From positions 1 to 29,261 of the forward strand of contig CAKRRG010000035.1 of the NCBI GenBank assembly GCA_934394545.1: DNA of 29,261 nucleotides. Direction: 5' to 3'. Origin of the DNA: an uncultured Blautia sp. (GTDB taxonomy: Bacteria > Bacillota > Clostridia > Lachnospirales > Lachnospiraceae). The translations under genes and the position numbers were made by a program. Below, one piece after another: positions 9,100-17,207 of this stretch. Numbering within the stretch: position 1 is the first letter of the stretch; each line of letters begins with the position of its first letter. The notes under the pieces were generated by a model. That model saw nothing but the letters and a program-made list of their open reading frames with translations, was not told the origin of the DNA and made no database searches.

Positions 9100-10354
9100 A
9101 AAATACCTCCGCAAGCTTTATGAAATCACAGGTATCTTTCACTCCTGCTGTTTCATAAGGAGAATGCATAGCCAGCTGCGGAAGCCCGATATCGACGGTA
9201 TTTAAAGCCACCTGGGTATTGGAAATATTTCCAAGGGTGGAACCACCAGGCACGTCTGATCGATTCACATAAACCTGACAGGAAACTTTGGCCTCTTTGC
9301 AAAGCTCTTTAAACATAGCCGCAGAAATTCCATCTGTACAATACTTCTGATTGGCATTATATTTCACTGCAATTCCCCCATTAATGTGAGGGCGGTTCAC
9401 AGGGTCTGCCTTCTCCGGATAGTTTGGATGGATTGCATGGGCATTATCTGCTGAGATCATAAAGCTCTTGGCAAGAGAGATCAGATAATCCTCATAGCTT
9501 CTTCCAAGTCCCAGATGAATGCGAAGAAGAGTATCACGAAGGAAAGTAGACGCTGCGCCTTGCTTGGTGCCGCTTCCTACCTCTTCATTATCCATTACCA
9601 TGTGTACGCAAATGGTCTTCTCATTTTTGCCTGCAAGCATTCCCTCCATAGAAGAAAAAGCGCACTGCAGATCATCCAGTCTTGGTGCAGAAACAAATGC
9701 ATCGTCTCCTCCCCAGACAGTTCCCGGCATGCGGTTATAAAGAAACAGGTCGTGTCCCAGAATCGCTTCTTCCTCTACCCCGGCAGCCTCTGCCACAGTT
9801 TTAAGAAAAGAACCCTTGACACTTTCCAGGCCAAAAAGGGGAAGCATATCCTTCTGCACATTAAACGCATAACCACTATTGGCATCCCGGTTCATATGAA
9901 TGGCCAGATTGGGGATCATCAGCATATCTTTATCCACGGTCACAAGCTTCTCACAGATTTCCCCATTCTCTTTCACAATGAGACGGCCGGCTACAGAAAG
10001 AGGTCTGTCAAACCATGGTGCCAGAAGCGCACCTCCGTAAAGCTCCACATTCAGCTTCACATAACCATTTTCTACCATCTCCGGATTCTCTTTGATCTTA
10101 AAAGAAGGGGAATCACTGTGGCTGGCAATAATGTGGAATACATCACTGGAACACGCAGGAAGTGTAAATGCAATCATAGCAGAATGATTCCGGGTTACAA
10201 AATACTTCCCGCCATTTTTCAGTTCCCAGTGTTCTTCTTCCTTAAGCTCTGCAAATCCATTCTCCGCAAATCGTTTCTTCATCGTCTCCACTGCCTGAAA
10301 TGCAGTCGGACTCTCTTTTATAAATGTGAGCAATTTCTCTGCTGTATGGTTCAT
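9092..10354 (-). CDS. M18-family aminopeptidase
   Basis: 420-residue cytoplasmic zinc aminopeptidase of the M18 (aspartyl aminopeptidase, ApeB/DNPEP-like) family, a tetrahedral dodecamer that removes N-terminal residues, often acidic ones, from peptides. Metal and catalytic residues are visible: H79 in ASHSDSP, D227/D228 in RLDDL, E257/E258 in DNEEVGSGT, D303 in SADNAHAIHPN and H397 in MHSPYE. The length is normal. The ATG at 10354 follows GAGGAG. It starts 13 bp after the cupin stop and overlaps the HAD start. Confidence 0.93.
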   Translation of the reverse strand: MNHTAEKLLTFIKESPTAFQAVETMKKRFAENGFAELKEEEHWELKNGGKYFVTRNHSAMIAFTLPACSSDVFHIIASHSDSPSFKIKENPEMVENGYVKLNVELYGGALLAPWFDRPLSVAGRLIVKENGEICEKLVTVDKDMLMIPNLAIHMNRDANSGYAFNVQKDMLPLFGLESVKGSFLKTVAEAAGVEEEAILGHDLFLYNRMPGTVWGGDDAFVSAPRLDDLQCAFSSMEGMLAGKNEKTICVHMVMDNEEVGSGTKQGAASTFLRDTLLRIHLGLGRSYEDYLISLAKSFMISADNAHAIHPNYPEKADPVNRPHINGGIAVKYNANQKYCTDGISAAMFKELCKEAKVSCQVYVNRSDVPGGSTLGNISNTQVALNTVDIGLPQLAMHSPYETAGVKDTCDFIKLAEVFYA

Positions 10355-10367
10355 TTCAAAAATCTCC

Positions 10368-10697
10368 TCAGTCTTTAATAATCAGTGCCATAAATACCAG
10401 GTCTGTATTGCCTGTATTGGCAAGGCCATGGCCTTTTCCGTCCGGTGTAAATGTAATATCCCCAGCCCGTACATGTCTCCAGGAAGTTCCGTTATCGTTA
10501 TACTCTCCTTCACCAGAGAGAATATAATAAGTTTCACTCTCCCCATAATGCATATGGAAACCAAGTGAACATCCCGGCTCCAGAGTTACCTCTGCATAAA
10601 GTCCGCATTTTCCATTCAGCTGCTGTTCATCCAGCAGTTCCTTGATAATCACATGTCCGTTTCCTTCACACATATGTTCAACACGACTGATCTTCAT
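10368..10697 (-). CDS. Small single-domain cupin
   Basis: 109 residues from the ATG at 10697, which has AGGAGGA 8 nt upstream; a longer frame to 10730 lacks a site. It is a single beta-barrel cupin: motif 1 has H48, H50 and E55 (GFHMHYGESETYYILSGEG), and motif 2 has GDITFTPDGKGHG with H90, giving a complete metal site. Such proteins can be isomerases, dioxygenases or sugar/metabolite-binding proteins; nothing here selects among these. It is first in the cupin-M18-HAD-M20 group. Only about 48 bp separate it from the dapL terminator and I see no convincing promoter there, so expression may rely partly on readthrough. Confidence 0.85.
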   Translation of the reverse strand: MKISRVEHMCEGNGHVIIKELLDEQQLNGKCGLYAEVTLEPGCSLGFHMHYGESETYYILSGEGEYNDNGTSWRHVRAGDITFTPDGKGHGLANTGNTDLVFMALIIKD

Positions 10698-10735
10698 ATC
10701 AAAAGTCCTCCTATGTATCCGAATTTTCAACTCAA

Positions 10736-10775
10736 ACCGAAAAAAGCATATCCCCAGCTTCCGCCAGAGATATGC
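10736..10775 (-). terminator. Intrinsic terminator after dapL
   Basis: Reading leftward, 10775-10766 pairs with 10755-10746 (GCATATC/GATATGC core plus two G-T and one C-G pair) around a 10-nt loop, followed by TTTTTT. It ends the glnA-to-dapL unit. It may be leaky, as the next genes have no obvious promoter. Confidence 0.75.
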
Positions 10776-10803
10776 CCTGTTTTTCAGCCTGATTCAATTA
10801 TAA

Positions 10804-12018
10804 TTACAAACTCTTGATCCTGTCAATGGCTTTCAAGGTATTCTCGTAAGTGCCAAAAGCAGTCAGACGGAAATACCCCTCTCCATGTGCACCAAAGCCT
10901 GATCCTGGTGTTCCAACAACATTGGCGTTTTTGAGAAGATAATCAAAAAAGTCCCAGGAAGTCATTTTGTCAGGCGTTTCCAGCCAGATATAAGGTGCAT
11001 TCACTCCGCCGGAAACAGAGAAGCCAGCCTTCGCCAACTCATCATGGATCAGCTTGGCGTTTCTCATATAATAACCAACCTGTTCCTTCAGCTGCGCCTT
11101 GCCAGCCGGAGAATATACCGCCTCACCAGCCTTTTGCACAATATATGGCGCACCATTAAACTTCGTTCCGTGACGTCTAGCCCACAGGCTGTGAAGTGAC
11201 ACTCCATCCCTTGCAAGTTCCTTGGGGATTACCGTAAATCCAAGACGGACTCCTGTAAATCCGGCATTCTTGGAAAAACTACGAAGCTCTATGGCACAGG
11301 TTCTCGCTCCTTCACACTCATAAATGCTATGGGGAATATCCGGTTCTGAAATATATGCCTCATAAGCCGCATCATAAATAATTACGCAGCCATTTTTATT
11401 TGCATAATCCACCCACTTCTGCAATTCCTCCTTTGTGATTGCAGAACCGGTAGGATTGTTTGGAAAGCAAAGATAAATGAGATCCGGCACTTCCGCCGGG
11501 AACTCTGGCAAAAATCCATTTTCCTTACAGCAAGGCATATAAATCACACCGTCAAAGTTTTCACGAATTGTATTGTACTCTCCGGTGCGTCCTGCCATAA
11601 CATTCGTATCCACATAAACCGGATAAACCGGATCGCATACAGCGATCTTATTATCTGTGCCAAAAATTTCCTGGATATTTCCGGAATCACTTTTTGCGCC
11701 ATCAGAAACAAACACTTCGTCTGGTGCAATGCTGCAGCCTCTGTCCTGGTAATCATTTTTTGCAATTGCATTTCTCAGAAATTCATAGCCAAGATCCGGC
11801 GCATAGCCGTGGAAGGTCTCTGCATGAGCCATCTCCTCAACAGCCCCGTGAAGAGCCTCTATGATTGCCGGAACAAGAGGCTGTGTCACATCTCCGATAC
11901 CAAGACTGATCACCTCTTTATCCGGATTCTCTTCTTTATATGCACGCACCTTTTTTCCAATTGTGGAAAAAAGATAGCTTCCTGGCAATTTTAAATAATT
12001 ATGATTAACGGTAACCAT
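10804..12018 (-). CDS. dapL: LL-diaminopimelate aminotransferase
   Basis: 404-residue PLP enzyme converting tetrahydrodipicolinate directly to LL-diaminopimelate with glutamate as amino donor, for lysine and peptidoglycan. The N-terminal NYLKLPGSYLFSTIGKKV is a DapL hallmark. SLGIGDVTQPL, FPNNPTG (about 185-191) and SFSKNAGFTGVRLG with the PLP lysine K250 confirm fold-type I. The ATG at 12018 is chosen for AGGAGGAG 6 nt upstream; the longer frame starting MLSLNADT lies inside gatB in another frame. The start overlaps the gatB end by 14 nt, so translation is likely coupled. Linking a glutamate-dependent transaminase to a glutamine unit is notable. Confidence 0.93.
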   Translation of the reverse strand: MVTVNHNYLKLPGSYLFSTIGKKVRAYKEENPDKEVISLGIGDVTQPLVPAIIEALHGAVEEMAHAETFHGYAPDLGYEFLRNAIAKNDYQDRGCSIAPDEVFVSDGAKSDSGNIQEIFGTDNKIAVCDPVYPVYVDTNVMAGRTGEYNTIRENFDGVIYMPCCKENGFLPEFPAEVPDLIYLCFPNNPTGSAITKEELQKWVDYANKNGCVIIYDAAYEAYISEPDIPHSIYECEGARTCAIELRSFSKNAGFTGVRLGFTVIPKELARDGVSLHSLWARRHGTKFNGAPYIVQKAGEAVYSPAGKAQLKEQVGYYMRNAKLIHDELAKAGFSVSGGVNAPYIWLETPDKMTSWDFFDYLLKNANVVGTPGSGFGAHGEGYFRLTAFGTYENTLKAIDRIKSL

Positions 12019-13471
12019 TTGATGCTCCTCCTCTGTATCTGCGTTCAAGCTCAGCAAGCAAAGCCTCTCTTACGCTGGCCGGATTTGCCTTGCCCTTCAT
12101 TTCTTTCATAATTTGTCCCACGAAGAAGCCCATAACCTTATCTTTGCCTCCAAGAAGCTCAGACAGAGGTCCGGGGTTTTCATCCAGGATCCTACTGATC
12201 GTTCCCGTAAGAAGCCCTGTATCCTCTACGATTTTCAGGCCATGCTCTTCCACATAAGCAACCGGGTCAATATCCTCATCAAAAATTTTTTCAAATACTT
12301 TTTTGGCATTCTGAGGACTTACTTCTTTTTTATCGACCATTTTCAGAAGCTCTGCAAGATGAAGCGGCGTAAATTTCACTTTGTCCGCCTCAATGCCTTT
12401 CTCCTTCATAAGGCGAAGCAATTCCACCATAAACCAGTTCGCTGCCTTTTTGGGATTGCCACACAAGGTAGCCACTTCTTCAAACAATCCAGCAAGATGT
12501 CTGGACTCTGTAAGGATCTGGGAATCATACTCCGGAAGGCCAAACTCACTCTGATACCGGGCAGCCTTTTCCTCACGGAACTCAGGCAATCCGCTTTTGA
12601 TTTTTGCAATCCACTCATCGGAAATATGAATAGGCGGAAGATCCGGATCCGGGAAATACCGGTAATCCTTAGCGTCTTCCTTGGAGCGCATTGCATGAGA
12701 GGATTCCTTATTATCATCCCATCTTCTGGTTTCCTGGACAACCTCTCTGCCCATCTCCAAAAGCTCGATCTGACGCTCTCTTTCTCCTTCAATCGCATGC
12801 GCAATAGCCTTAAAGGAGTTCAGATTCTTCATCTCCGTTCTTGTTCCCAAAGTCTCGCTTCCTGCCACTCTTACAGAAAGGTTCACATCTGCACGCATAG
12901 AGCCCTCCTGAAGCTTACAGTCAGAAACACCTAAATACTGCATAGTACAGCGAAGCTTTTCCAGATAAGCGATCACTTCATCTGCACTTCTCATATCCGG
13001 CTCAGAAACAATCTCAATAAGCGGAACACCACTTCGGTTGTAATCCACAAGGGAGCAATCTTCCCACTCATCATGGATCAGCTTACCGGCATCTTCTTCC
13101 ATATGCATTTCATGAATGCGGATCTTCTTTTTCCCTGCTTCTGTCTCAATTTCCACAAATCCATCCTGGCAGATGGGCAGATACAGCTGGGAAATCTGAT
13201 AGTTCTGCGGGTTGTCCGGATAAAAATAGTTTTTACGGTCAAATTTGCAATACTGATTGATCCTGCAGTTCGTTGCAAGCCCTGCACGAAGAGCAAACTC
13301 TACCACCTTTTTGTTTAATACCGGAAGAGAACCTGGCATACCGGTGCACACCGGGCAGGTATGGGTATTTGGCGCTCCCCCGAAGGCTGTGGAACAACCG
13401 CAGAAAATCTTTGTTCTGGTGGCAAGCTCTACATGAACCTCAAGTCCGATTATTGTCTCATACTGTTTCAT
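12005..13471 (-). CDS. gatB: Asp/Glu-tRNA amidotransferase subunit B
   Basis: 488-residue tRNA-binding kinase subunit of GatCAB. It phosphorylates the misacylated Asp-tRNA(Asn) or Glu-tRNA(Gln), which is then amidated. It begins MKQYETIIGLEVHVELATRT; zinc-site cysteines C24, C26, C39 and C42 are present (IFCGCS, HTCPVCTG), and EDAGKLIHD and YRYFPDPDLPP are diagnostic. The C-terminal helical and YqeY-like tail (about 330-488) is complete. The ATG overlaps the gatA TGA (ATGA) and follows AAAGGAGG. Confidence 0.98.
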   Translation of the reverse strand: MKQYETIIGLEVHVELATRTKIFCGCSTAFGGAPNTHTCPVCTGMPGSLPVLNKKVVEFALRAGLATNCRINQYCKFDRKNYFYPDNPQNYQISQLYLPICQDGFVEIETEAGKKKIRIHEMHMEEDAGKLIHDEWEDCSLVDYNRSGVPLIEIVSEPDMRSADEVIAYLEKLRCTMQYLGVSDCKLQEGSMRADVNLSVRVAGSETLGTRTEMKNLNSFKAIAHAIEGERERQIELLEMGREVVQETRRWDDNKESSHAMRSKEDAKDYRYFPDPDLPPIHISDEWIAKIKSGLPEFREEKAARYQSEFGLPEYDSQILTESRHLAGLFEEVATLCGNPKKAANWFMVELLRLMKEKGIEADKVKFTPLHLAELLKMVDKKEVSPQNAKKVFEKIFDEDIDPVAYVEEHGLKIVEDTGLLTGTISRILDENPGPLSELLGGKDKVMGFFVGQIMKEMKGKANPASVREALLAELERRYRGGASNGYR

Positions 13472-14940
13472 GCTCTCTTACCTCCTTTCTCCGGAGTTCC
13501 GAAATCTCCTCTTACTTTTTCATAAGCATGCGCTGCACGAAGTATTTTCTTTTCCATGAAGCAGTCCCCGATCATCTGGATTCCGATAGGAAGGCCGGTA
13601 CTATCCTTGCCACAGGGAACCGTAATTCCCGGAAGGCCGCAAAGATTCACGGCAACTGTATAAATATCCCCAAGATACATTGCCATAGGATCCTTTAAGC
13701 TTTCTCCGATCTTGGGAGCTGTGTAAGGAGCAGCAGGAGCCAGAAGAACATCGTATTTTTCAAATGCCTGATCAAATTCTTTTTTAATAAGAGCCTTTGT
13801 ACGCAAGGCTTTCAGATAATAAGCGTCATAGTAGCCGGAGCTCAAAACAAAGGAGCCGAGCATGATACGCCGCTTCACTTCTTCTCCGAAGCCTTCTGTT
13901 CTGGTACGCTTATACATATCGTGAAGACCCTCATACTCTTTTGCACGATAGCCATATTTTACACCATCGAAACGTTCCAGGTTCGAGCTTGCCTCTGCAC
14001 TTGCAATAATATAATATGCCGGAATCATATATTCCATGGTTTTAACAGAGAAAAATTCCACAATGGCACCCATCTGGGTAAGAACCTTCAAGGTATCCAT
14101 GAATACTTCCTTTACCTCCGGGGAGAGTCCCTCTGCCAGATATTCCTTAGGCACTCCGAATTTCATGCCTGCAATTTTGTCTGTCATCTCACTGGAAAAA
14201 TCCAGATCTTTTCTGTCAATCGAGGTGCTGTCTTTCGGATCATGGCCGGCGATCACTTCCAGAAGCGCCGCACAATCTGCCACATCCTTTCCAACCGGCC
14301 CGATCTGATCCAGAGAGGACGCATAGGCAACCAGGCCATAACGGGAAACTGTACCGTAAGTAGGCTTCAAACCTGTTACGCCACAGTAAGAGCTTGGCTG
14401 ACGGATGGAGCCGCCTGTATCAGAGCCAAGCGCCAGATAGGCTTCTCCTGCTGCGATCGCTGCGCAGGAACCACCTGAGGACCCACCTGGAACGTGCTCT
14501 GTATTCCATGGATTTCTGGTAATCCCATAAGCGGAAGTCTCCGTGGTACTTCCCATGGCAAATTCATCCATATTGGTTTTTCCGATCAGGATCATTCCCG
14601 CCTTTTCCAGACGATCGATCACTTCTGCCTGATACTGGGGCACGAAGCCTTCCAGAATCTTAGAGGCACATGTGGTAGGCTTTCCCTGCACACAGATGTT
14701 ATCCTTGATGGCAATGGGAACACCGGCAAGAGGACCGGTATAGGTACCGTCTGCAATTCCTTTTTCCACCTCTTTTGCACGGGCAAAGGCCTCTTTTTTA
14801 TAGGTGTCCAGATATGCGTGAATCTGTCCATCCCTTTCCTCTATTTTTGAGAAGACCTCTTTCACACCATCTGTCACGGTAATTTCATGTTTTTTTATTT
14901 TTTCAGCCAGCTGCAGGGCTGTTAATTTTTCTAATTCCAT
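13468..14940 (-). CDS. gatA: Asp/Glu-tRNA amidotransferase subunit A
   Basis: 490-residue glutaminase subunit of GatCAB, releasing ammonia from glutamine for tRNA-linked amidation. It belongs to the amidase-signature family; the catalytic triad K79 (AIKDN), S154 (GGSSGGS) and S178 (GSDTGGSIRQP) is in place. The ATG at 14940 follows AGGAGA and lies 11 bp after gatC. The stop overlaps gatB by 4 nt. Because the amide donor is glutamine, co-transcription with glnA is functionally sensible. Confidence 0.98.
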   Translation of the reverse strand: MELEKLTALQLAEKIKKHEITVTDGVKEVFSKIEERDGQIHAYLDTYKKEAFARAKEVEKGIADGTYTGPLAGVPIAIKDNICVQGKPTTCASKILEGFVPQYQAEVIDRLEKAGMILIGKTNMDEFAMGSTTETSAYGITRNPWNTEHVPGGSSGGSCAAIAAGEAYLALGSDTGGSIRQPSSYCGVTGLKPTYGTVSRYGLVAYASSLDQIGPVGKDVADCAALLEVIAGHDPKDSTSIDRKDLDFSSEMTDKIAGMKFGVPKEYLAEGLSPEVKEVFMDTLKVLTQMGAIVEFFSVKTMEYMIPAYYIIASAEASSNLERFDGVKYGYRAKEYEGLHDMYKRTRTEGFGEEVKRRIMLGSFVLSSGYYDAYYLKALRTKALIKKEFDQAFEKYDVLLAPAAPYTAPKIGESLKDPMAMYLGDIYTVAVNLCGLPGITVPCGKDSTGLPIGIQMIGDCFMEKKILRAAHAYEKVRGDFGTPEKGGKRA

Positions 14941-14951
14941 GTGAATGTCTC

Positions 14952-15245
14952 CTATCCTATGGTTTTTGGAACCTGATACTGTCCGTCTTTGGCTTTTGGT
15001 GCATTGGCAAGCATTGCCTGGCTGTTATCACCATTTGTCACCACATCCTCACGGAACACATTATCACTGCCAAAAATATGAGACATGGGCTCCACACCGG
15101 ATGTATCCAGTTCATCCAGCTTATCTACATAATCCAGCATTTCCTGCATATCCTTTTTTGCCTTTTCCTTCTCTTCCTCTGTAAGGGAAAGCTTTGCAAG
15201 AATGCAGACATTTTCCATGGTTTCATCATCTATTTGTTTTGCCAT
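14952..15245 (-). CDS. gatC: Asp/Glu-tRNA amidotransferase subunit C
   Basis: 97-residue clamp that joins GatA and GatB. The helical N terminus (TMENVCILAKLSLTEEEKEK) and MLDYVDKLDELDTSGVEPMSH are characteristic, as is the extended FREDVV tail. AGGAGGA precedes the ATG. It lies 24 bp after aspS. Confidence 0.96.
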   Translation of the reverse strand: MAKQIDDETMENVCILAKLSLTEEEKEKAKKDMQEMLDYVDKLDELDTSGVEPMSHIFGSDNVFREDVVTNGDNSQAMLANAPKAKDGQYQVPKTIG

Positions 15246-15269
15246 TTTCTCATCCTCCTTCCTTCTTCC

Positions 15270-16601
15270 TTACGGCTCCAGACGGTTCAGGTCTCTTGGG
15301 AACAGGCATGCCTCCCGGACATTTTCCTCTCCCAGAAGCTGCATGGTAAGACGTTCCAGACCAATTCCAAGACCACCGTGAGGAGGCATACCGTATTTGA
15401 AGGTATCCAAATACTGCTCCATTCCTTCTGTTTCCATACCTCTGTCCTCGATTTTTTTCAAAAGGGCATTGTAATCATGGATTCTCTGTCCGCCTGTTGT
15501 AATCTCAAGACCATGGAAAAGAAGGTCAAAGCTTAAGGTAAATCTGGTATCCTGAGGATCATCCATTGCATAGAACGGTCTCTTCTTAGATGGATAATGC
15601 GTTACAAAAACAAAATCAGCATTATATTCTTCTTTAAAATACTGGCCAATAAGAGCTTCCTCCTCCGGCTCCAGATCAAAGGGGTTACGGATCTGGCGGT
15701 TATATTTCTTTGCAACAAGCTCCTTTGCCACATCGAAACGAACGGCAGGGATCCTGGAGGCATCCGGAAGCTCTACCTTCAGAATTTCCAGTTCCTTTCC
15801 ATAATCCTCTTTTAACAGCTTCATGGCATACTGCAGAAATCCGGTTTCCATAGCCATAATTTCTTCAAAGCTGTCAATATAACCCATTTCAAAATCAAGA
15901 CTTGTATATTCATTCAAATGTCTCTTGGTGTTATGCTTTTCCGCACGAAAAACAGGACCTGTCTCAAATACTCTGTCAAAAACACCAACCATCATCTGTT
16001 TATAAAACTGAGGGCTCTGGGCCAGTACAGCCGGTTTGTGAAAATAGCTGAGCTTAAACAGGTTTGCTCCACCCTCAGCACCTCTTGCACCGATTTTCGG
16101 TGTATGAATTTCAGTAAATCCATTTTCGTATAGATAATCACGGAAAGCTCTCGTCAATGCTTCCTGGATTTTAAATCTTGCACGCTCCTGAATATTGCGG
16201 AGGGAGAGGGAACGGTAATTTAATTTTGCTTCCAGAGAAGTATTCAGTTTCCATTTATCAATTGCAAGGGGAAGCGGTTCTGCCGGTGCAGACAGTACCT
16301 GGATTTCCCGGATACGAAGCTCTCTGCCATGAGGGGCTCTTTCCTCTTTATTTACAATTCCTTTTATCCTTACCGTCATACCTTCCTTCAGTTCATGAAG
16401 GCAGAAATCTACTTCTTCATTTACAAAAACACTCTGAAACAGACCTTCTCTTTTTCTGATAATTACAAATGCAACATCTCCCATGTTGCGGATACTGTGA
16501 ATGGCGCCTTCCAGGATGGCTTCCTGATTCAGAAGCTCTTCTCCCATCAGTGCATCCCAGCTGCTCACTTCTTTTTTCCAGCTTCCATCCAAAAACTCCA
16601 T
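15270..16601 (-). CDS. aspS: Aspartyl-tRNA synthetase, archaeal type, probably non-discriminating
   Basis: 443 residues from the ATG at 16601, chosen because GGAGG lies 8 nt upstream (an ATG five codons earlier lacks a site). The short length without the bacterial GAD insert marks the archaeal/eukaryal (AspRS2) type. The OB-fold anticodon domain is about 25-110. The class II core follows: ARFKIQEALTRAFRDYL, FTEIHTPKI, motif 2 FRAEKHNTKRHLNEYTSLDFEMG, motif 3 GGLGIGLERLTM. In the OB fold, His (near 35) replaces the Trp of discriminating enzymes and a Pro (near 90) stands where they have Lys, which I take as non-discriminating marks. Together with gatCAB downstream, it would charge tRNA(Asn) with Asp for amidation. 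A second bacterial AspRS may exist elsewhere. Confidence 0.92.
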   Translation of the reverse strand: MEFLDGSWKKEVSSWDALMGEELLNQEAILEGAIHSIRNMGDVAFVIIRKREGLFQSVFVNEEVDFCLHELKEGMTVRIKGIVNKEERAPHGRELRIREIQVLSAPAEPLPLAIDKWKLNTSLEAKLNYRSLSLRNIQERARFKIQEALTRAFRDYLYENGFTEIHTPKIGARGAEGGANLFKLSYFHKPAVLAQSPQFYKQMMVGVFDRVFETGPVFRAEKHNTKRHLNEYTSLDFEMGYIDSFEEIMAMETGFLQYAMKLLKEDYGKELEILKVELPDASRIPAVRFDVAKELVAKKYNRQIRNPFDLEPEEEALIGQYFKEEYNADFVFVTHYPSKKRPFYAMDDPQDTRFTLSFDLLFHGLEITTGGQRIHDYNALLKKIEDRGMETEGMEQYLDTFKYGMPPHGGLGIGLERLTMQLLGEENVREACLFPRDLNRLEP

Positions 16602-16632
16602 TTCCTCATCCTCCATTTCATTAATTTACATG

Positions 16633-17187
16633 CTATATCTCGTCATATAACAGCATCAGAACCATCTGTGCTGTCTCTACCATATTTGTTCCGGAATCCA
16701 TACTGCATTTCTGAATATACCGATATGCGTCTTCTTCACTTAAGTGGTTTCGCTCCATAAGAAGAAACTTCGCATTGGAAATATAATTCTGCTCCTTCCA
16801 GGTACGCGGTTTCTGTTTCTTCTTTTCTTTTTTCAGCCGCCGCTGGATCTGGGATAACATCATATCCACTGTGTTTATCAGGTCACTGACCTTCATAGGC
16901 ATTTCCACAGTAAGAACAGATGTAGGTGCTTCTGAAATCACTCTTCCAGATGCAAGCAGCAACATTTCAAAACAGGAAGGAATATCTTCCAGCACATCGC
17001 GATAATATCGGTCCGTCAGCTTATACCCACAGATCAAAACCCCGCCATCCAGCTCACTCATGCTGGCAAGTGCTGTTGAAGCAGTGGAACATACCGCAGC
17101 TACAGAAAAGCCGTGCCTGTTCAATATGGTACGTATTTTCTTTGCGTCATCGATTTTCGGCAACGCAATCACAATGCTGCTGTTCAT
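16633..17187 (-). CDS. ANTAR-domain antiterminator with degenerate receiver (NitR-like)
   Basis: 184 residues. Residues about 1-110 look like a response-regulator receiver, but the phospho-acceptor position in GGVLICGYKLTD (near 53-54) holds Cys-Gly instead of Asp. A basic coiled linker follows (RRLKKEKKKQKPR, about 116-128). Then comes an ANTAR RNA-binding domain (about 135-184: NAKFLLMERNHLSEEDAYRYI..., ETAQMVLMLL). ANTAR proteins bind hexaloop hairpins in nascent RNA and prevent termination. It starts 20 bp after glnA with no terminator between and precedes aspS by 31 bp. ANTAR genes next to glnA are known nitrogen regulators in clostridia. Leaders of glnA, pyrG and glnN in this window carry matching hairpins. 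Signal input is unknown: without the Asp it may sense ligand or partner protein. Confidence 0.87.
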   Translation of the reverse strand: MNSSIVIALPKIDDAKKIRTILNRHGFSVAAVCSTASTALASMSELDGGVLICGYKLTDRYYRDVLEDIPSCFEMLLLASGRVISEAPTSVLTVEMPMKVSDLINTVDMMLSQIQRRLKKEKKKQKPRTWKEQNYISNAKFLLMERNHLSEEDAYRYIQKCSMDSGTNMVETAQMVLMLLYDEI

Positions 17188-17207
17188 ACCAATACCACTC
17201 TCTTATT

